A stretch of 64,000 nt of DNA from the NCBI GenBank assembly GCA_934131175.1, contig CAKOZD010000004.1, positions 1 to 64,000 on the forward strand, read 5' to 3'. This document shows, in pieces, positions 58,768 through 64,000 of the stretch. A program made the translations under genes and the position numbers. Within the stretch, counting starts at the first letter, position 1, and each line of letters opens with the position of its first letter. The notes under the pieces were generated by a model, which was not told the origin of the DNA, searched no databases, and saw only the letters and a program-made list of their open reading frames with translations. Origin of the DNA: an uncultured Bacilli bacterium (GTDB taxonomy: Bacteria > Bacillota_I > Bacilli_A > RF39 > UBA660).

Positions 58768-58919
58768 TAACTGCACTCCTTTGGATTTGTTATTCCTTCA
58801 ATTACACCACAAATAAATATTACTAAGGCTGCTATTCCAAGACCTCCTAATACAGTTATTCCTCCACCTTTTACTTTTTCTAATTCGCCTGTAGAAAGAT
58901 TTTTAATTGTTATCACCAT
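58767..58919 (-). CDS. Double-glycine peptide precursor A (bacteriocin-like)
   Basis: A 50-residue precursor (49 if GTG 58916 is used). Leader MVITIKNLSTGELEKVKGG matches LSxxELxxVxGG exactly. The mature part starts GITVLGGLGIAALVIFICG and is very hydrophobic and glycine-rich, with GVIEG (GxxxG) and two Cys, the last near the C terminus (KECS). It overlaps the accessory protein gene by 17 nt and has only a weak GGG site, so it is probably translated by coupling. Together with precursor B it looks like a class IIb two-peptide bacteriocin. Confidence 0.8.
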   Translation of the reverse strand: MVITIKNLSTGELEKVKGGGITVLGGLGIAALVIFICGVIEGITNPKECS

Positions 58920-59316
58920 CCCATATCAATTTAAATATGTTTATTAAACTCTCCTTTTTATTCTTAAATACTATTTTTAATACATCATTTGTTTTAGAAT
59001 TATTAAATTTAAAACTAATTAGAACTTCATTATATTTTTCTCTACCTTTAGTTATAATTACATCGTTATCTTCAAGAATTTTATATTTTTTTAATTTATT
59101 TTCTAAATATAGACTAGAATTTTTATATAGAATATTTTTTTCTTTTTTATTTATTATTAATAGACATATATTTTTATTAGTAACTATACAATCATATTTT
59201 TTATAATTATATATTTTATAATTTTTAAGTACTAGAAAGAATATTATTTCCATAAGAAATACTATTAATATTAATAATTTTGGAATAGTTAAATTCTCAT
59301 AACTTTTTTTGTTCAT
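58903..59316 (-). CDS. Accessory membrane protein of the peptide exporter
   Basis: A 137-residue protein with a single N-terminal transmembrane segment (about 12-30, IPKLLILIVFLMEIIFFLVL) and a basic, beta-rich external domain. Bacteriocin exporters often work with an HlyD-like accessory protein; this one is far shorter (137 against about 450 residues) and shows no clear biotinyl-lipoyl motif, so it could be a reduced version or a different helper. It overlaps the exporter by 20 nt and the first peptide gene by 17 nt, so it belongs to this operon. Confidence 0.65.
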   Translation of the reverse strand: MNKKSYENLTIPKLLILIVFLMEIIFFLVLKNYKIYNYKKYDCIVTNKNICLLIINKKEKNILYKNSSLYLENKLKKYKILEDNDVIITKGREKYNEVLISFKFNNSKTNDVLKIVFKNKKESLINIFKLIWDGDNN

Positions 59317-61378
59317 ATATTTGTCCTTTTTCTAATTTTAATACTCTATCAAATAACTTTTTATTATTGAAGCGATGAGAAATTACAATAACTGTTTTAT
59401 CTTGTAAGTATAAAAACATGGATTCTAGAATTTTCTTTTCTCTAGTTATATCAATTTGACCTAGAGCCTCATCAAAAATATAAATATTAGTTTTTCTTAA
59501 TAAGTTCCTTGCAAGTATTATCCTTTGTCGTTCTCCATTACTGAAATTAAATCCATTTTCTTCAATCAACTTATTAATTCCTAAATCACTATCTTTGATA
59601 ATATCATTTATATTACAAATTTCTATTATTTTTTCTAATTCTTCTTCATTATATTCTTTGTATAAAGTAATATTATTTTTTATTGTGTCATTAAATAAAT
59701 ATTCTGAGCTAGTAGTATAAGTAATATTTGATCTTATGCTTTCTAAATGATAGTGATTAATATCTATACCAGCAATTTTTACGGTATCATAATTAGTTTC
59801 AATATACTTTAAAAGCATTTTCATAAGAGTTGATTTTCCACTACCACTAGAACCACTAAGTAATATTTTTTCACCTTTTCTTATTGTTAAATTTAGATTT
59901 TTAAAAAGATACTTAGAACCATTCTTATAAGTTAAATTATTATAAATAATGTCTCCATCTAACTTATAATTTAGATAAAAATAACTATTTTTAAAATACT
60001 CTTCTTCTAATATAAATAATTCTTCTACTCTTTCTTTTGCAGATACAAAGTCAGGGTATTCTTCTATAAGAGAGAAAATACTGTAAAAATTATTTAATAA
60101 GTAATTAGTAAATGCTTGAAAAATTATTAAATTAGATAAAGTTAATTTATTTGTTATACATAAATATGTTCCTATAGAATATATAATTATTATTGATATT
60201 TCATTTAAATTATTTTTTATATTGGAAGTGATTTCCAATAGTATTTTATAAGAATTAACAGTGTTTAGAAGTGATGTGTATTTTAAATTAAACTTATCTA
60301 TTAATCTTTTTTCTAAATGACTTCCTTTAATAGTGTCTACATTACTTATTCCTTCAATTAAATAGTTATTAATAATATCTTGATGTTTATTTATTTTTCT
60401 AATATATTTCTTCTTTCTTTTTACAATAAGGGACTCAAATATTATAGTTATTATAAATATTAATATAATTATACTTGTTAGTTCTTTTGAATATTTAAAT
60501 AAGATAATAAAAAAAGTTATTATACAAAAAATATCAGTAATTAGACTTGTAAAGATATTACTTAAATAATATCTTACAGTGTTTAAGTCTTTAAATCGTG
60601 CTAGTACTTCGCCAGATGTTCTATTTTTGTAATATAAATATGGAAGTAAAAGTATCTGCTCAAATGTTTTAGATGTCGTATTTAAATCTAATTTAGAAAA
60701 CCAACTATTTAATAATATATTTTTTAGTAGAATATTAATATTTTTAAAAATCGTAAGTATTAGTAAAATGATAGTTATATAAAGAATATTATTACTTAAA
60801 CTTATATTTATAGAGTATTCTAAAAAGTATTTAAAATTGTAAGATGTGAGTATATTTTCTATTAGATATATGATTGTTAAAAGTGTAATGGTAATGTATG
60901 TTTTTTTATTACTTTTTATACTTTCTTTTATAAGTTTTGTAATAATTTTATTTTTCTTTATTACAGGTAATGTTTTATAGGGTTTTAAGAATAAATAATT
61001 ATTACTAGTTAGTAAATTAAATTCAGAAAAAGATATTATTTTCTTTCCTTTAGCAGGATCCATTATTGTTACTTTCTTACTTTTTTTATTTATTTCATAT
61101 AAAACAACAAAGTGTTGGTAATTCTTATTTACAATAAAATGAACGATACATGGTAAGTTATTTACATTTATATTTTCTATTTTTCCGCTCATTCCTTGGC
61201 TTTCAAATCCTATAACTTTGCTTGCTTCTAATAAGTTATATAAAGTAACTCCATCTTTTGTAGTGTTTGTTAGTTCTCTTAAATATTCCTTAGATACTTC
61301 TCCTCCATAAAATCTAATAATAGATAAGAGACAGCAAATACCACAATCTTTTATTCCGTCCTGCATGACAATTTTCAT
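59297..61378 (-). CDS. Peptidase-containing (C39) ABC exporter for double-glycine peptides
   Basis: A 693-residue bacteriocin or pheromone exporter that trims the leader and exports the peptide. Residues 1-130 are a C39 peptidase: QDGIKDCGICCL (Gln 6, Cys 12), QHFVVLYE (His), DPAKG (Asp). Six transmembrane helices follow (about 155-440), then an ATPase with Walker A GSSGSGKST near 507, signature FSNGERQR, Walker B IYIFDEALGQID and ISHR. All catalytic residues are present. ATG 61378 is 15 nt after AGGAGG, a long spacing, with an in-frame TAA between. The upstream 20 nt match those of comEA. Confidence 0.92.
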   Translation of the reverse strand: MKIVMQDGIKDCGICCLLSIIRFYGGEVSKEYLRELTNTTKDGVTLYNLLEASKVIGFESQGMSGKIENINVNNLPCIVHFIVNKNYQHFVVLYEINKKSKKVTIMDPAKGKKIISFSEFNLLTSNNYLFLKPYKTLPVIKKNKIITKLIKESIKSNKKTYITITLLTIIYLIENILTSYNFKYFLEYSINISLSNNILYITIILLILTIFKNINILLKNILLNSWFSKLDLNTTSKTFEQILLLPYLYYKNRTSGEVLARFKDLNTVRYYLSNIFTSLITDIFCIITFFIILFKYSKELTSIIILIFIITIIFESLIVKRKKKYIRKINKHQDIINNYLIEGISNVDTIKGSHLEKRLIDKFNLKYTSLLNTVNSYKILLEITSNIKNNLNEISIIIIYSIGTYLCITNKLTLSNLIIFQAFTNYLLNNFYSIFSLIEEYPDFVSAKERVEELFILEEEYFKNSYFYLNYKLDGDIIYNNLTYKNGSKYLFKNLNLTIRKGEKILLSGSSGSGKSTLMKMLLKYIETNYDTVKIAGIDINHYHLESIRSNITYTTSSEYLFNDTIKNNITLYKEYNEEELEKIIEICNINDIIKDSDLGINKLIEENGFNFSNGERQRIILARNLLRKTNIYIFDEALGQIDITREKKILESMFLYLQDKTVIVISHRFNNKKLFDRVLKLEKGQIYEQKKL

Positions 61379-61391
61379 TGAGTATTACTTT

Positions 61392-61411
61392 CACCTCCTA
61401 TCTTATTATTC
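61392..61411 (-). promoter_or_regulatory. 20-nt block shared with the comEA leader
   Basis: Minus strand GAATAATAAGATAGGAGGTG, identical to 11499-11518. Here it is preceded by CTC, so the full box reads TCGAATA, one base from the streptococcal ComX box TACGAATA. It lies about 20 nt after the rdgB terminator, so it must carry or sit next to the exporter operon promoter. No convincing sigma-A promoter is seen here. Confidence 0.6.
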
Positions 61412-61431
61412 GAGGTTTTTCTAATTTTTGT

Positions 61432-61460
61432 GAAAAAAAAAGAAGAAATCTAATTTCTTC
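61432..61460 (-). terminator. Terminator upstream of the exporter operon
   Basis: Minus strand GAAGAAAT, TAG loop, ATTTCTTC, then nine T; it ends rdgB transcription and isolates the bacteriocin operon. Confidence 0.85.
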
Positions 61461-61551
61461 CTAGATAAATTATAAATCTTTGTCAACGCGTGATAAAAAG
61501 ATAAAGATTCTTTTGATTAAGAAATTAATCTAAAATACACAATTTATCCAT

Positions 61552-62190
61552 TTACATCATATCATCTTTTTTAGTTTTTGCAAAGACTTTTTTTGTTTGT
61601 TTTGAATTTTTATTTTTTGTTGACACATACCATGTCATAAATTGACTAAATGCTGAGTTTATTTTTTTATTTCTTAATTCTCTTTCTTCATCAGTCATTT
61701 CTGCTAGTGTCTTAGTAAAACCTTCTGGAATGAAGACTTCCCATAATCTAGATCTTGCTTTTTCTGGTAGTAGGCCTTTCTTTTCTTTTGATAGGATACC
61801 TTTTGAGTAAGATAAAAATTGTTTATACTCTACTCCATCATAATATGTTACACAACTTGCAAAGTAACAATTTCTATTTTCAACATCTTTCATTACTTCA
61901 AGTAGTTCTTCTATATTTGTACTTATTCCACTTCTTTTAACAAGAGTACCTGGGTAATCTGTTTTTCCAGGATATCCTTCAATATAGAATCCACTGTCTT
62001 CTACAAAACATGGTCCATGTACGATGTTGTATGCTTTTTTTGCTTTATCTTTTGATACTTCTTCTACTTTATTTATTTCTAATTCATCGATATCTTTATT
62101 TACTTCAATTACATCAACATCATATATTTTACATAATTCTTCTACTCGCTTAAATTTACCTTTATTCGTTGTTATATAATATAAACACAT
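61552..62190 (-). CDS. rdgB: Non-canonical purine NTP pyrophosphatase (RdgB/HAM1)
   Basis: Removes dITP, ITP and XTP from the nucleotide pool. 212 residues: N-terminal YYITTNKGKFKRV, the catalytic VEDSGFYIEGYPG near 66, and the RLWEVFIPEGFTKTLAEMT segment near the C terminus. The C-terminal 30 residues are a lysine-rich extension (KQTKKVFAKTKKD). AGAGGTGATTTT precedes ATG 62190. Substrate specificity within the family is inferred. Confidence 0.85.
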   Translation of the reverse strand: MCLYYITTNKGKFKRVEELCKIYDVDVIEVNKDIDELEINKVEEVSKDKAKKAYNIVHGPCFVEDSGFYIEGYPGKTDYPGTLVKRSGISTNIEELLEVMKDVENRNCYFASCVTYYDGVEYKQFLSYSKGILSKEKKGLLPEKARSRLWEVFIPEGFTKTLAEMTDEERELRNKKINSAFSQFMTWYVSTKNKNSKQTKKVFAKTKKDDMM

Positions 62191-62213
62191 AAAATCACCT
62201 CTAAATGTATTCT

Positions 62214-62242
62214 ATTATATATAGAGGCAATATATATGTCAC
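62214..62242 (-). promoter_or_regulatory. Promoter of rdgB
   Basis: Minus strand GTGACA (62237-62242), 17-nt spacer, TATAAT (62214-62219). Confidence 0.65.
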
Positions 62243-62256
62243 TATTTAATTTTATA

Positions 62257-62286
62257 AAAAATAAAAACGTTGAATTAATCAACGTT
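62257..62286 (-). terminator. Terminator of the tRNA-Ala gene
   Basis: Minus strand AACGTTGA, TTAAT loop, TCAACGTT, then T-rich tract. Confidence 0.88.
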
Positions 62287-62297
62287 GAATATCAATA

Positions 62298-62373
62298 TGG
62301 TGGAGCATAGCGGGATCGAACCGCTGACCTCCACGGTGCAAACGTGGCGCTCTCCCAGCTGAGCTAATGCCCC
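62298..62373 (-). tRNA. tRNA-Ala (anticodon UGC)
   Basis: A 76-nt cloverleaf with 3' CCA encoded. The acceptor pair GGGGCAT/ATGCTCC contains G3:U70, the alanine identity element. The D arm is TAGCTCAGCTGGGAGAGC, the anticodon arm CACGTTTGCACCGTG has anticodon TGC, and the T loop GGTTCGATCCC is intact. It has its own promoter and terminator. Confidence 0.98.
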
Positions 62374-62413
62374 ATACTTAATTTTTTTTATCTCTTTCAC
62401 AAGCGACAAATTG

Positions 62414-62443
62414 ATTATAGCATAGTAATTTTTAAAAAGTCAA
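62414..62443 (-). promoter_or_regulatory. Promoter of the tRNA-Ala gene
   Basis: Minus strand TTGACT (62438-62443), 18-nt spacer, TATAAT (62414-62419) with TGC before it. The -35 box overlaps the spoIVFB stop. Confidence 0.8.
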
Positions 62444-63192
62444 CGATTTTTGTAAAAAAAATTATATTTTTTTTCTAAAGCTTCTTTTTCAGTATAAAAA
62501 GTACCATTTTCTTTATAAATATTCTCTTTATTTTTATAGAAGTTATTAATATTATAAATTATTTTTTTATTCTTAAAGTGATATTTATTTAAAAATCTTT
62601 CTAATAAAAATTTATTATATACATAATCTATTTTATTTTCTTCTTTATGAATTACTGCTAATAGGAATAATAACATTACTAAAATATTAATTGTAATATT
62701 TTTTTGAATTATAAAAATTATAAATACTAATAAATAACTAATCTTAATGATTAATTTTAATGTTTTCTTATATGGTAGAAAGTTATTTATAAATAAGTTT
62801 AATAGTTTTCCTCCATCTAATGGATATATTGGTAATAAGTTAAATACTAAAAGAGATATGTGATAAATTAATATTAATTCTTTATCATAAGGAAATAAAT
62901 AAATTAAAATAAAGTAAGCAAGATTTTGAAATGAAGGACCTGCTATTAGTATTAAAAACTCAACAGTATTTTTTGTATTTAATGGCATATTAAATTTAGT
63001 TATTCCACCTAGTGGATAAATATATATTTTTTTTACATCTACTTTTAATAATTTTGCGACTAAGAAATGACCTAATTCATGAATTATGATTATTATATTT
63101 AATATTAAATATTCTTTAAATGAACCTATTAATATCGCAATTATTCCTAAGATATAAACTAATATGTTTACTTTAAATATATTTTTTATAAT
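62440..63192 (-). CDS. spoIVFB: SpoIVFB-like site-2 (M50) protease, probable AUU start
   Basis: An intramembrane zinc protease that activates pro-sigma-K in sporulating cells. Residues 1-250: HELGH lies at about residue 40, followed by YPLGGITKF, AGPSFQNLAYF, the NLLPIYPLDGGKL motif with the third ligand Asp, and a C-terminal cytoplasmic tail. The first ATG (62988) lies after HELGH, so the real start is upstream. A TAG closes the frame at 63193-63195; the next codon is ATT (63190-63192), 9 nt after GGAG, and no ATG, GTG or TTG occurs before HELGH. Family N termini (MIK...) fit a start at this ATT. Confidence 0.85.
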   Translation of the reverse strand: MIKNIFKVNILVYILGIIAILIGSFKEYLILNIIIIIHELGHFLVAKLLKVDVKKIYIYPLGGITKFNMPLNTKNTVEFLILIAGPSFQNLAYFILIYLFPYDKELILIYHISLLVFNLLPIYPLDGGKLLNLFINNFLPYKKTLKLIIKISYLLVFIIFIIQKNITINILVMLLFLLAVIHKEENKIDYVYNKFLLERFLNKYHFKNKKIIYNINNFYKNKENIYKENGTFYTEKEALEKKYNFFYKNR

Positions 63193-63739
63193 CTAATTGT
63201 TCTCCATTCTTTTCAAATTTTAAATATAATTCATTTGATTTTACTTCTCCTAACACTTGTCCTTTTTCTACATAATCATATAGTTTGTAATTACTTATAT
63301 TTACATTTATATAATAAGTATCAACTCCATCTACTTGTTCTACAATAATTGTTTGCATATTATCTTTTACTCCACTGTAGACAATTATTCCACTTTCTAA
63401 TATTGGTACTAAATAATTATTATCTACTATTAGTTTTACTCCATTATTATAATTAGATGACTTTTTATAAGATAATTTTTCACTAAATACCGGTGTTTCT
63501 TCTTTTACTACTTTATCTAGAGATAAAATCTTACCGAAATACTTCTCATAAATACTTTTTGTTTTAGTAAACTTTATATTTTTTTCGTATACTTCTTTTT
63601 CTATATCTTTCTTTAGAGTGGGATTTTTCTTTGTTACTATTAATCCTATTAGAAATATTATAATTAAAATAAATAATTTACTTAAAAATATCTTTATACT
63701 TTTCTTTAATACTAATTTTTCTTCTATTCTTTTATTCAT
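63173..63739 (-). CDS. spoIVFA: SpoIVFA-like regulator with M23 fold
   Basis: A 188-residue membrane protein: cytoplasmic N terminus, one transmembrane segment (about 18-37), and an external LytM/M23-like domain (GIIVYSGVKDNMQTIIVEQ, then VEKGQVLGEV) without the zinc ligands. SpoIVFA holds SpoIVFB and BofA together and restrains the protease until a signal arrives from the forespore. GGGAG precedes ATG 63739. It overlaps spoIVFB by 20 nt, the standard pair order. Confidence 0.85.
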   Translation of the reverse strand: MNKRIEEKLVLKKSIKIFLSKLFILIIIFLIGLIVTKKNPTLKKDIEKEVYEKNIKFTKTKSIYEKYFGKILSLDKVVKEETPVFSEKLSYKKSSNYNNGVKLIVDNNYLVPILESGIIVYSGVKDNMQTIIVEQVDGVDTYYINVNISNYKLYDYVEKGQVLGEVKSNELYLKFEKNGEQLDYKKYI

Positions 63740-63766
63740 ATAAATTCTCCCAGTTAAATATATGAA

Positions 63767-63800
63767 TAAAAAAAATAAGTATTCTAATTTATACTTATTT
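63767..63800 (-). terminator. Terminator upstream of spoIVFA
   Basis: Minus strand AAATAAGTAT and ATACTTATTT pair over 10 bp, then eight T. The stop of the edge gene lies in the loop. Confidence 0.85.
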
Positions 63801-64000
63801 TTCTGTATTTCTTTGGTATAAGATTTATTATTAAATAAATTAATTCTCCATATATTATATTTAATATTAGACTATGAGTAATTTTATATAAAACTTTATA
63901 TAGAGTTACTGGTACCATATTAAATACTAATAGAATTATTCCTGTTAATATTTCATATGCTGAAATAATTAAAATTAAATAGATAATTAATTTTAAATAG
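63784..64000 (-). CDS. Hydrophobic membrane protein, 5' part cut by window edge
   Basis: An open frame enters from the window edge and ends at TAG 63784. It gives 71 residues, with at least two hydrophobic segments (YLKLIIYLILIISAYEILTG and ILNIIYGELIYLIINLI) and a basic C terminus (PKKYRKISIN). In Bacillus mreD lies a few genes upstream of spoIVFA, and the size and hydrophobicity of this tail would suit MreD, but the fragment is too short to decide. Confidence 0.6.
   Translation of the reverse strand, partial: YLKLIIYLILIISAYEILTGIILLVFNMVPVTLYKVLYKITHSLILNIIYGELIYLIINLIPKKYRKISIN

Noticed and set aside
1..64000. UGA read as Trp, as in mycoplasmas
   Set aside because: Trp in conserved positions (for example ThrS, phosphoketolase) is TGG, and yqzL ends in TGA.
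1..64000. Prophage, transposase or integrase genes
   Set aside because: None was recognised; gene order around era/recO, spoIVF and yqeY/rpsU looks like stable chromosome.

Overview
The window is AT-rich, densely packed bacterial DNA with strong Shine-Dalgarno sites, sigma-A-type promoters, PolC, DnaI, a T-box leader and Bacillus-like gene order. It fits a low-GC Firmicute (Bacilli or an uncultured gut relative). UGA is a normal stop and Trp is TGG, so it is not a UGA-recoding mollicute. YqfC, YqfD, SpoIVFA, SpoIVFB, a KinB-like kinase and two tyrosine-rich genes behind sigma-K-like promoters suggest an endospore former. Nearly everything is on the minus strand; exceptions are def, a ferredoxin and the two small tyrosine-rich genes.

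Layout: 1-1.7 kb, an edge fragment and a four-repeat protein. 1.7-4.4 kb, a threonine T-box operon (metal-dependent hydrolase, thrS). 4.4-8.7 kb, membrane protein, M23 peptidase, divergent RNase II-family protein, dnaI. 8.8-12.7 kb, comEC, comEA and a GdpP-like DHH phosphodiesterase. 12.7-15.3 kb, small membrane proteins, phospholipase-like protein, ftsW. 15.4-19.2 kb, YjcZ-like gene, def, smc. 19.3-29.7 kb, WG-repeat protein, a pseudopilin with thrombospondin-type repeats, polC, hypotheticals. 29.7-34.1 kb, HD protein, ferredoxin, trigger factor, galE, NUDIX. 34.1-42 kb, surface and redox proteins, cysteine desulfurase, small alarmone synthetase. 42.2-48.6 kb, phosphoketolase, glycosyltransferase, pseudouridine synthase, and an M20/GNAT operon behind an elaborate leader-peptide attenuator. 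49-52.5 kb, sensor kinase, EIIB-like protein, phosphatase-LysM protein. 52.5-58.4 kb, the conserved recO-yqzL-era-cdd-dgkA-ybeY / yqfD-yqfC / yqeY / rpsU block. 58.4-61.4 kb, a bacteriocin-like export locus. 61.5-64 kb, rdgB, tRNA-Ala, spoIVFB, spoIVFA, edge fragment.

The most interesting system is at 58.46-61.41 kb. A peptidase-containing (C39) ABC exporter and an accessory membrane protein are followed by two very small genes with textbook double-glycine leaders and a small hydrophobic putative immunity protein. The stretch upstream of the exporter shares an exact 20-nt block with the stretch upstream of comEA-comEC, 50 kb away. This suggests that a two-peptide bacteriocin is co-regulated with DNA uptake. 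Also notable are the attenuator at 48.34-48.56 kb, matching AC-N16-CATANNNTA elements before the two plus-strand small genes, and two genes (comEA, spoIVFB) with no conventional start codon at a usable distance from their ribosome binding site.
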